Origin: JACPLA01 sp035291905
GTDB lineage: Bacteria > Bacteroidota > Ignavibacteria > UBA10030
NCBI GenBank assembly: GCA_035291905.1
Contig: DATDRF010000048.1
Span: 1-8,251 of the forward strand
Length of the DNA: 8,251 nt
Direction of reading: 5' to 3'
Each line of letters opens with the position of its first letter. Position 1 is the stretch's first letter. This document shows positions 1-6,645 of this stretch, one piece after another. The notes below the pieces were generated by a model. The model searched no databases. It had not been told where the DNA came from and was given only the letters and a program-made list of their open reading frames with translations. The position numbers and the translations under genes were made by a program.

Positions 1-1443
1 TATGACGGAACGTATTTTCGAACTGGCTACGCGGTCTCACCGAAGGGGATGAATTTTAGCCTCTCGACCGCCGACACCGTCATCAATTCCACTGAAGATA
101 CTGTTCGGATTACGGTCCAAGTTAACGATCCGACAGGGCTCCAGTTCTCGGCGAAGATCAAGGCCAAATCAAGCGGGGTTGAAGTCGATACGGTTCGGCT
201 ATTTGATGACGGGGCTCACGGTGATAGTCTTGCAGCAGACGGAGTTCTATCAAACACCTGGATTCCCAAACGGCTCAACGAGTATTCGGTCGATTTCATG
301 TTGACCATCAACGACACCCTTGACTTTGAAATGAATGACGCGACATCTCTGGTCATTACCCATGGTGTCACTGTCTTCGACACAGTCTATACGCCTCCGG
401 GCTACGTGGATGGCAATCTGACCGCAACAATGTTTGTTCCAGAAACACTGAATGGAAATGCCGTCGTCCTGATTCATGGCCTGGGGGGCATCCCACTCAA
501 CAACAAGGTTTGGTGTGATACGCTGGCAGCTCACGGGTATATCGCGATGTCCATTCGCTATCCGGGTTCGGACGCAGTGACATTGGAGAAGTACCCCGCG
601 AAAACCCGTGCAGCCAAGACCGCCGTGGAATTCATGCGAGGGTTCCTTGATAGTCTCGGATTCACCGGCGGCAAGATTGCGGGCTGGGGTATGTCGTTGG
701 GTGCCCAAACCTGGGGAGAGGCCATCACATGGGACAATGATGACGCATACTTTGGAACTGACTTGCTGGTGGACGATCGCCTCGATGCTGCCGTGCTGTT
801 GTATGGCCGTTATGACCGATACGACGGTACATTCTGGCAGGACTATTTCTCGAATGACCCTTCCAAGGTGGCCAAAGGGCGTTGCATCGGGAATATTCAT
901 AGAATTACCACCCCCGTTCTGTTTTTGCACGGAACGGCTGACGCCGGTAATCCCGTTCAGGAGGTTCAGTCAGTTCATGACAGCTTGATCGCTTACGGGG
1001 GGGCCAGTCAGCTTCAACTTTTTCCGGATGAGCCTCACGGGTTTGATATTCTTATTCAGGACCGCGTTGGCTATGCCCTTACTCCTGCTGGCCTGATCGC
1101 AAAAGACACGGTTCTCGCTTTTCTCACAAGAGTCCTTGGTTCAGTCTCTGCTGTGGAGATCGCTTCATCTAAGCTCCCAACAAGTTACGCTCTAGGGCAA
1201 AACTATCCCAATCCGTTCAATCCGAGCACGAAAATAGGTTTCAAGGTTCAGGTTTCAGGTTTCACATCGCTGAAGATCTTTGATCTGCTCGGCCGCGAAG
1301 TGGCGACGCTGGTGAATGAAGAGATGAAGCCGGGGAGCTATGAGGTTACGTGGGAAGCGGCACGGATGCCAAGCGGCGTGTACTTCTATCGATTGGCAGC
1401 TGATGGCTTCATTCAAACAAAGAAACTCATGTTGATCCGCTAG
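1..1443 (+). CDS. T9SS-secreted alpha/beta hydrolase (dienelactone-hydrolase-like), 5'-truncated by the window
   Basis: The reading frame is open from base 1, so the ATG at 49 is probably internal and the true start, with any signal peptide, lies upstream. Numbering codons from base 1, residues about 15-122 form an accessory module with the signature LFDDGAHGDSLAADGVL (67-83), also present near the C-terminus of gene 2. It resembles the 'choice-of-anchor X' type of secreted module, a tentative match. Residues about 125-375 are an alpha/beta hydrolase: oxyanion-region HGLGG (His159), nucleophile elbow G-M-S-L-G (Ser232), acid in HGTAD (Asp314) and catalytic EPHGF (His346). The complete triad suggests an active ester or peptide hydrolase of the dienelactone hydrolase/prolyl-oligopeptidase-like group; the substrate is unknown. 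Residues about 394-480 are a T9SS type A sorting domain (QNYPNPFNPST to KKLMLIR), predicting export and surface attachment or release. Gene 2 follows after 32 bp, so an operon is likely. Confidence 0.92.
   Translation, partial: YDGTYFRTGYAVSPKGMNFSLSTADTVINSTEDTVRITVQVNDPTGLQFSAKIKAKSSGVEVDTVRLFDDGAHGDSLAADGVLSNTWIPKRLNEYSVDFMLTINDTLDFEMNDATSLVITHGVTVFDTVYTPPGYVDGNLTATMFVPETLNGNAVVLIHGLGGIPLNNKVWCDTLAAHGYIAMSIRYPGSDAVTLEKYPAKTRAAKTAVEFMRGFLDSLGFTGGKIAGWGMSLGAQTWGEAITWDNDDAYFGTDLLVDDRLDAAVLLYGRYDRYDGTFWQDYFSNDPSKVAKGRCIGNIHRITTPVLFLHGTADAGNPVQEVQSVHDSLIAYGGASQLQLFPDEPHGFDILIQDRVGYALTPAGLIAKDTVLAFLTRVLGSVSAVEIASSKLPTSYALGQNYPNPFNPSTKIGFKVQVSGFTSLKIFDLLGREVATLVNEEMKPGSYEVTWEAARMPSGVYFYRLAADGFIQTKKLMLIR
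1237..1264 (+). repeat. Four-unit heptamer array inside the gene 1 sorting domain
   Basis: Four contiguous 7-bp units: units 1, 3 and 4 are GGTTTCA (1237-1243, 1251-1257, 1258-1264) and unit 2 is AGGTTCA (1244-1250). The array encodes GFKVQVSGF, an early beta strand of the sorting domain. A pure GGTTTCA array has no stop in any forward frame and gives the same cyclic heptapeptide in each. A change of one unit would frameshift the remainder of the domain. Confidence 0.85.
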
Positions 1444-1458
1444 ATATTGGTATAGAGA

Positions 1459-1467
1459 AAGGAAGGG
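1459..1467 (+). promoter_or_regulatory. Shine-Dalgarno site of gene 2
   Basis: The purine run AAGGAAGGG ends 8 bases before the ATG at 1476. It supports that start codon and local reinitiation or coupling after gene 1, which stops at 1443. Confidence 0.7.
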
Positions 1468-1475
1468 ATAATCAT

Positions 1476-4169
1476 ATGCCGAAATCATTCGTCTTTTTCA
1501 CCACACGGCGCGTGGCTGTCCTTGCTTCGCGGCTAATATCCTCAGTCCTGTTTATTCTGTTCGTCCCCTGGTTTTCAGTCTCCGCGCAGTCTCTGATCCG
1601 AGTACCGCAGGACGTACCGACCGTGCAAGCTGGTGTCGATTCTGCAGCGGACGGTGATACGGTTCTTGTGGGCGAAGGCACGTACACTGAAAACATCGTC
1701 GTTCGAAAGAAAATCATCCTCACAAGTCTTTACGCTCGGGACAAAGACACCTCACACATTTCGAGGACGATTCTCGACGGAAGCAGTCCGCGCAATGCGG
1801 ATTCAGCTGCCGTTGTGACCTTTGATGTTGGCACAGACACTTCCTCTGTTCTCATGGGATTCACAATTCGTGGAGGAAAAGGAAATCTGCGTGGGAGCTA
1901 CCGCGTGGGAGGGGGAATTGATATCTTTTCCGGTGGCGCCAGAATAGTCCGTAATTCGATTACCAATAATACTGCGGCCAACGCTACCTATGCCAGCGGA
2001 GGTGGAATCAGCATTTGGAATCCTTTTGCGACAGCCAACATTCCCTACGTCATCATCGAGTCAAACGTGATATCCAATAATACTATTCAGGGTGTGTCTG
2101 CCGATGGCGCGGGGATCGCGCTCACTCACCCGGGACGCATTGCCGGAAACGTCATCGAAAGAAATGAAGCTGGGGCAACAAACAGCTCAAATGGCGGCGG
2201 CATTATTATTTCAGGAGCTGTCGCTGTAGAAGTCGTGAACAACATCATTGCGATGAATCGCAGCTTGTTTGAGTCTGGCGCATTTGCTGTCACGGCGGGA
2301 GCTCAAGTTGCTTTTGTGAACAATACGATTGTGTACAACTCATCCAGAGGTGCCGAAGGCGGGAGAGTCACACAGGCCACGATTCGAATGATGAACAACA
2401 TATTGTGGAACCCCGGCGACGGCGCTGAAATTGCGGTGGCTGATTGGCGTACCTTGGCCGGAGAGTACTATGCTCAGAATAACCTCATCCGCAGCAACTT
2501 TTATGGAGACAACATCAATGTCGATCCAGCATTTACCGACACGATCGGATTCACGCTGTCTTCCGGCAGTCCATGCATCAGTAGAGGAGTGGACACGGCG
2601 ACGCTCGGCGGTATGCTGGTCGTTGCACCATCGACCGACATCCACGGAAACATCCGTCCAAATTCGACTGGAAGCAAACCGGACCTGGGAGCTGTTGAGT
2701 CGGCCTTCGAAACGTCGAGCCCGTTCACTCAGGACCCCCAGCAATGGCTAAAGACGATGATCTCGCAGGAAAGGACGCGACTCTATTCTCTGTTTCTGCC
2801 GAAGAGTTATTCCACAGCGACAAAGCTCCCCCTCTTGATTGCACTCACTGGTGCCGGTGGCACGTATGAGTTTGGCGTTGCCGTTGGACTACAAAATATT
2901 GCCGACAAAGAGGGATTTGTCTTGGTTTCCCCGGAACCCTTCATGAAAGCCTGGACGAGTGGAAATAATGCTAATCTGCAGAGTTTGGAGGATGTGATAT
3001 TCATTTCTGAGTTGTTGGACTCCCTCATTGTCTCCTACAAGATCGACACCAACAGGGTTTACCTTTGCGGACTCTCCAGCGGAGCATTCCTGAGCTATCG
3101 AGCGGCTGCTCATCTCAGCGACCGCATTACGGCGATCGGAACGGTCGCCGGGACCATGCCAAGCTTGACTGCGCAGGCAAATCCACCTACGCATCCAGTC
3201 GCCGTCGTCATGTTCAACGGAACGAGCGATCCCGGCGTGCCATATGGCGGGAAGCCTCCCTACCAGCAATCGGTGGACTCCACAATCATAAAGTGGCGTC
3301 GATACAACGACTGTTCAGAATGGTTTCAAGTTCAAAACCTTCCTGACCTTGATCCCGACGACGGCGCTACGGTCACGAAGTTCATATGGCGCGACTGCAC
3401 CTCCGGCCAAAGCGTTGTCTTGTACAGGATTAACGGCGGTGCTCACAACTGGCCGGGCCTTGTCCTTCCCCTCCCTCAGCGTCCTCTCACAATGGACATT
3501 TTTGCGAGCGCTGAGATATTCGAGTTCTTCACCAATCCGGTCGGACCCGTTTTTCCGACGGGAACGACCGTCAGTGTCCTGCCGGCGCGCAGTACCTTGG
3601 ACCGCATGAAAGACACCGTCTTGGTGACGGTGAAAATCGCGGACCCCCAAGGGCTTTCATTTTCCGTGGAGTTCGAGTCTCCTGACGAGAGTCCGGTCGA
3701 TTCTCTCGAGCTCTTCGACGACGGCGCGCATGACGATAGCCTGGCGAACGACGGCGTATTCGCCAATACATGGATTCCGGGGGATAAAAGTACCTATTCC
3801 CTTGACCTGAAGATGAGGGTTCAGGATACGCTGAGTTTCTGGCGAAACAACGTCGCCGTTTTCAGCTTAGTGACCTCCGTGTTGACCCGAGAATCGGAAC
3901 AACCAGGCAGCTTTCATCTCAGTCAGAATTTCCCCAATCCGTTCAATCCGAGCACGAGAATTGGTTTCAAGGTTCAGGTTTCAGGTTTCACGTCACTCAA
4001 GATATTCGATCTCCTCGGCCGTGAAGTGGCGACGCTGGTAAATGAGGAACTGAGGCCGGGAAGCTACGAGGCAACGTGGGATGCAGTGGGATTTCCGACC
4101 GGCGTGTATTTCTATCGGCTCATAGCTGGATCTTTCGCGGAGACAAAAAGACTGATTTTGCTCAGATGA
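1476..4169 (+). CDS. Secreted beta-helix / PHB-depolymerase-like esterase fusion with T9SS sorting domain
   Basis: An 897-residue modular exported protein. Residues 1-37 are a signal peptide (basic start, hydrophobic core, SVSA then Q). Residues about 40-410 are a right-handed parallel beta-helix of NosD/pectate-lyase-like type, with repeated NN-I/T-I turns (NNTIVYN, NNILWN) and an end motif PDLGAVES (402-409) typical of 'choice-of-anchor Q' proteins. Residues about 425-695 resemble the PHB depolymerase/LpqC/feruloyl esterase group: nucleophile elbow G-L-S-S-G (Ser534), GTSD (Asp585), GGAHNWPG (His657) and a likely disulfide pair Cys613/Cys641. The usual oxyanion HGC is TGA here (Thr458, Ala460) and the partner 'CW' cysteine is Ala492, so activity may be altered. 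Residues about 699-808 repeat the accessory module of gene 1 (LFDDGAHDDSLANDGVF, 746-762), and 810-897 are the sorting domain. Secretion through Sec then T9SS is inferred. Gene 3 is a paralogue lacking the accessory module. Confidence 0.94.
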   Translation: MPKSFVFFTTRRVAVLASRLISSVLFILFVPWFSVSAQSLIRVPQDVPTVQAGVDSAADGDTVLVGEGTYTENIVVRKKIILTSLYARDKDTSHISRTILDGSSPRNADSAAVVTFDVGTDTSSVLMGFTIRGGKGNLRGSYRVGGGIDIFSGGARIVRNSITNNTAANATYASGGGISIWNPFATANIPYVIIESNVISNNTIQGVSADGAGIALTHPGRIAGNVIERNEAGATNSSNGGGIIISGAVAVEVVNNIIAMNRSLFESGAFAVTAGAQVAFVNNTIVYNSSRGAEGGRVTQATIRMMNNILWNPGDGAEIAVADWRTLAGEYYAQNNLIRSNFYGDNINVDPAFTDTIGFTLSSGSPCISRGVDTATLGGMLVVAPSTDIHGNIRPNSTGSKPDLGAVESAFETSSPFTQDPQQWLKTMISQERTRLYSLFLPKSYSTATKLPLLIALTGAGGTYEFGVAVGLQNIADKEGFVLVSPEPFMKAWTSGNNANLQSLEDVIFISELLDSLIVSYKIDTNRVYLCGLSSGAFLSYRAAAHLSDRITAIGTVAGTMPSLTAQANPPTHPVAVVMFNGTSDPGVPYGGKPPYQQSVDSTIIKWRRYNDCSEWFQVQNLPDLDPDDGATVTKFIWRDCTSGQSVVLYRINGGAHNWPGLVLPLPQRPLTMDIFASAEIFEFFTNPVGPVFPTGTTVSVLPARSTLDRMKDTVLVTVKIADPQGLSFSVEFESPDESPVDSLELFDDGAHDDSLANDGVFANTWIPGDKSTYSLDLKMRVQDTLSFWRNNVAVFSLVTSVLTRESEQPGSFHLSQNFPNPFNPSTRIGFKVQVSGFTSLKIFDLLGREVATLVNEELRPGSYEATWDAVGFPTGVYFYRLIAGSFAETKRLILLR
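3963..3990 (+). repeat. Four-unit heptamer array inside the gene 2 sorting domain
   Basis: Units lie at 3963-3969, 3970-3976, 3977-3983 and 3984-3990. All are GGTTTCA except the second, AGGTTCA. The 28 bases are identical to the gene 1 array, and the wider 59-bp block 3933-3991 matches 1207-1265 at 57 positions. Confidence 0.85.
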
Positions 4170-4190
4170 ATGAACATGCGTCAACTATCC

Positions 4191-4198
4191 AGAGGAGG
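4191..4198 (+). promoter_or_regulatory. Strong Shine-Dalgarno site that fixes the gene 3 start
   Basis: AGAGGAGG lies 4 bases before the ATG at 4203. An in-frame ATG at 4170 directly follows the gene 2 stop, but the sequence before it, within the end of gene 2, is not a good ribosome binding site. Starting there would also place 11 extra residues with two arginines ahead of the signal peptide. Confidence 0.8.
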
Positions 4199-4202
4199 AA
4201 TC

Positions 4203-6401
4203 ATGAACAGGATTTGCAGTCTCGGAATGGCGATCGTCCTATCATCGTCGCTCTTCGCTCAATCGAAACTAATTCGGGTTCCACAGGATAAGGCTACAAT
4301 TCAGGCTGCAATTGACTCGGCTGCAAACGGCGATACGGTGCTGGTATCAGAAGGGACGTTTGTTGAGAATGTTGTCATGAAGAAGAAAATCGTTGTCGCA
4401 AGCTTGTTTGTGCTTGACGGCGACACTTCGCACATTTCAAAAACCATCATTGACGGAGGCAGCCCAAGCCATGCCGATTCGGCGTCGGTGGTGAGGTTTG
4501 CCGCAGGGACGGATACCTCCACCGTGCTCATCGGTTTTACGATAACTCATGGGACTGGAAGCCAAAGGCTGAGCGGATACCCGGAATTTCTGTGGTGGAG
4601 AGTAGGAGGCGGAATCTACGTTGAAGCCGGAGGAGCAAGGATTCTTCATAACATCATCATCGACAACAGCGTCGGAGGGTCACGTTGCGTCGGCGGAGGA
4701 ATCAACGTCTGGGATCCCACCAATTCCAGCAAAATTGGAGTTGTCGTTATTGAATCCAACATCATCAGAGAGAATGATGCAGAGGGACCCGCAGGGTACG
4801 GAGGCGGTTTGGGTTTCGCCAACGGTCTTCCCATTGTAAGAAACAATATCATCTCGAGGAACTTTGCCTCTGCGGGAGGCGGGGCAATTGATCTGGGGAC
4901 CGGTTCGCTCATACTCGTGAACAACACCATCGTCAACAACCAGGCACTTGGAGGTCCGCCGGGTATACTATCGTGGTCAAATCTTCCGAGATTGCTAAAC
5001 AACATCATCTGGAATCCCGGCAACAATGTTGATTTTGTTGGGGCTGCCGACCTTGCATACAACAATCTCATTCGCGGGGGATCCTTTGTCGAAAGCAACC
5101 ACAGCATGCTCCCCAGTTTTGAAGATACTGTATCGTTTTCGCTTTCCACAAACAGCCCCTGCGTCAGCGCCGGAGAAGACTCCATGCTCGTGCGGTCCAT
5201 CAAGCTCTATGCTCCTGCCGTGGATATCTATGGAAACCCGCGCCCGAATCCGCCGGGGAGTAAACCGGACCTTGGAGCGGTCGAATCAAGTGCTCAATCG
5301 TCAAATCCCCCGATCGAATCCCCTCAGCTTTTTTCGAAAACCCTCAATTCCCGCGGGACCACAAGGTCATACGTACTGTTTCTGCCGAAAAATTACAATT
5401 CACTCCCTTCCTTGCCTCTTGTCATTTTCCTGCACGGGTGCGGCGGTAATCCGATCAATGCAATGACAATCGGCATGCAGAATATCGCAGACACGGCGGG
5501 ATTTGGTGTGGTCTATCCGAAATCGATGACAAATTGCTGGGTAGACAATGTGAATGGGACCGATTCGAGTGATGTGAATTTTGTTTCTGATCTGATTGAC
5601 ACGATGCTCAATTACAGGTTCGACCCCAAGAGGGTATATGTTTGCGGATTCTCCAGCGGCGCATTTCTCACATTTCGTCTGGCCTCGGAGATCGGCCATC
5701 GCCTTGCGGCGGTTGCGCCCGTGAGCGGAGGACTTCCGAATGTCAATGCTCGCGGCTCCACTCCCTCGTCAATTCCCCTGGCATTGTTTTTCGGCACGTC
5801 GGACGGAATCTATCAAGGAGGAACCGCCTACCAAAATGCCGATTCAAGTATCATCAAATGGCTTTCATACAACGGCTGCCAGCCAACCGCAGATACTGTC
5901 AATATTCCTGACAGCGATCCGACAGACGGGACAACAGCGAAGTTGATACGCTATCAGTCCTGCGTCTCCGGCTATCCTGTCTATTTCTACAAGATTCTAG
6001 GGGGAGGTCACAATTGGCCCGGCTCCCCTAACGGACAAGCTGCTTTCAACAGGGACGTGTATGCCAGTGTTGAAATATGGAATTTCTTCAAGAACTATCC
6101 GATCGTATCTGTGCGCGAAATAAGTGAGACAAGGCCATCGGTATTTGCTGTGTCGCAGAATTATCCCAATCCGTTTAATCCGAGCACGAAGATAGGTTTC
6201 AAGCTTCAAGCTTCAGGTTTCACGTCTCTTCGGATTTTTGACCTCCTGGGGCATGAGGTGGCAACACTGGTGAATGAGGAACTGAGGCCGGGGAGTTATG
6301 AGACCACGTGGGATGCGGCGGGATTTCCGAGCGGCACATACTTCTATACGCTGACATCCGGCGCATTCACGGAGACAAAAAAACTGCTGCTTCTGAAGTG
6401 A
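4203..6401 (+). CDS. Secreted beta-helix / PHB-depolymerase-like esterase fusion with T9SS sorting domain (paralogue of gene 2)
   Basis: From the ATG at 4203 this is a 732-residue exported protein. Residues 1-20 are a compact signal peptide (MNRI, hydrophobic core, SLFAQ). Residues about 22-365 form a right-handed beta-helix with NN-I-I turns, closing on PDLGAVES (355-362), the 'choice-of-anchor Q' type ending. Residues about 378-640 are a PHB depolymerase/LpqC/feruloyl-esterase-like alpha/beta hydrolase with all expected landmarks: oxyanion HGCGG (His411, Cys413), a CW motif (Cys445), elbow G-F-S-S-G (Ser484), GTSD (Asp534), GGGHNWPG (His603), and a second cysteine pair Cys559/Cys587. The triad is intact, so an active extracellular esterase is likely; polyester, acetyl or feruloyl substrates cannot be separated by sequence alone. 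Residues about 645-732 are a T9SS type A sorting domain. It begins 33 bp after gene 2 and parallels it end to end, apart from gene 2's extra accessory module of about 110 residues, so the pair looks like an old tandem duplication. Confidence 0.94.
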   Translation: MNRICSLGMAIVLSSSLFAQSKLIRVPQDKATIQAAIDSAANGDTVLVSEGTFVENVVMKKKIVVASLFVLDGDTSHISKTIIDGGSPSHADSASVVRFAAGTDTSTVLIGFTITHGTGSQRLSGYPEFLWWRVGGGIYVEAGGARILHNIIIDNSVGGSRCVGGGINVWDPTNSSKIGVVVIESNIIRENDAEGPAGYGGGLGFANGLPIVRNNIISRNFASAGGGAIDLGTGSLILVNNTIVNNQALGGPPGILSWSNLPRLLNNIIWNPGNNVDFVGAADLAYNNLIRGGSFVESNHSMLPSFEDTVSFSLSTNSPCVSAGEDSMLVRSIKLYAPAVDIYGNPRPNPPGSKPDLGAVESSAQSSNPPIESPQLFSKTLNSRGTTRSYVLFLPKNYNSLPSLPLVIFLHGCGGNPINAMTIGMQNIADTAGFGVVYPKSMTNCWVDNVNGTDSSDVNFVSDLIDTMLNYRFDPKRVYVCGFSSGAFLTFRLASEIGHRLAAVAPVSGGLPNVNARGSTPSSIPLALFFGTSDGIYQGGTAYQNADSSIIKWLSYNGCQPTADTVNIPDSDPTDGTTAKLIRYQSCVSGYPVYFYKILGGGHNWPGSPNGQAAFNRDVYASVEIWNFFKNYPIVSVREISETRPSVFAVSQNYPNPFNPSTKIGFKLQASGFTSLRIFDLLGHEVATLVNEELRPGSYETTWDAAGFPSGTYFYTLTSGAFTETKKLLLLK
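6195..6222 (+). repeat. Variant four-unit heptamer array inside the gene 3 sorting domain
   Basis: Units are GGTTTCA (6195-6201), AGCTTCA (6202-6208), AGCTTCA (6209-6215) and GGTTTCA (6216-6222). The phase, number and position are the same as in genes 1 and 2, but the two middle units share a different variant. Two AAGCTT palindromes 7 bp apart (6201-6206 and 6208-6213) result. The encoded peptide changes from KVQVS to KLQAS. Confidence 0.8.
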
Positions 6402-6514
6402 TAGCACAGTCTTGCTCGGGAAGAAGGGCACTTCAGCTGTCCCCGATGAAAGTCTCCTTCGTCCCTGTTGATTCCCATCGGGCAATCTTCTACTTTCTCC
6501 CCATCTCCAACGCC

Positions 6515-6533
6515 GGGAGGAACCAGACCTCCC
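6515..6533 (+). other. Perfect 6-bp inverted repeat, possible RNA hairpin
   Basis: GGGAGG (6515-6520) pairs with CCTCCC (6528-6533) across a 7-base loop. No run of T follows, so it is not a standard intrinsic terminator. It could stabilise the 3' end of the upstream transcript or be chance. Confidence 0.3.
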
Positions 6534-6547
6534 ACATTTCTGCTTCG

Positions 6548-6569
6548 GCTGTGGGCCATACAGCATTTT
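6548..6569 (+). terminator. Weak terminator-like hairpin after gene 3
   Basis: GCTGT (6548-6552) pairs with ACAGC (6560-6564), with one possible extra G-T pair, and ATTTT follows. The stem is short and the T run is only four bases, so termination would be inefficient. It is the best terminator candidate between gene 3 and the lipoprotein gene. Confidence 0.25.
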
Positions 6570-6630
6570 CAGGCCTGGAACCCCTTCCCGTCTTCGAGAA
6601 TTACTGTGACTCGCTCCCGATAATACTATT

Positions 6631-6637
6631 GGAAGGA
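6631..6637 (+). promoter_or_regulatory. Shine-Dalgarno site of the lipoprotein gene
   Basis: GGAAGGA ends 8 bases before the ATG at 6646, supporting that start. The resulting N-terminus is a well-formed lipoprotein signal. Confidence 0.7.
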
Positions 6638-6645
6638 ACTACGAA

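Larger units (their letters stand above)
6402..6645 (+). other. 244-bp intergenic region between gene 3 and the lipoprotein gene
   Basis: I see no convincing gene here. It contains two small inverted repeats (annotated separately) and ends with a good Shine-Dalgarno site. A TAATAC hexamer at 6621-6626 has no matching -35 element and lies too close to the start codon to be called a promoter. The gap is much longer than the 32-33 bp between genes 1, 2 and 3, so it probably marks an operon boundary. Confidence 0.6.

Noticed and set aside
250..930. A 226-codon open frame on the minus strand opposite gene 1
   Set aside because: It overlaps the catalytic domain of gene 1, whose triad motifs are all in the plus-strand frame. 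It is a shadow of coding bias.
1237..1264. Heptamer array considered as a CRISPR or regulatory repeat
   Set aside because: There are no spacers and units are contiguous and only 7 bp long. The array is within a coding frame and encodes a normal strand of the sorting domain.
4646..5203. A 185-codon open frame on the minus strand opposite gene 3
   Set aside because: It lies inside the beta-helix coding region of gene 3, which has recognisable repeats and a signal peptide. The minus-strand product has no recognisable motif and no upstream ribosome site that I can see.
6601..6629. Possible promoter (TTACTG ... TACTAT with 17-bp spacing) ahead of the lipoprotein gene
   Set aside because: The -35 match is only two of six bases, the -10 is modest, and the start would fall almost on the ribosome site. 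There is also no match to the Bacteroidota TAnnTTTG element.
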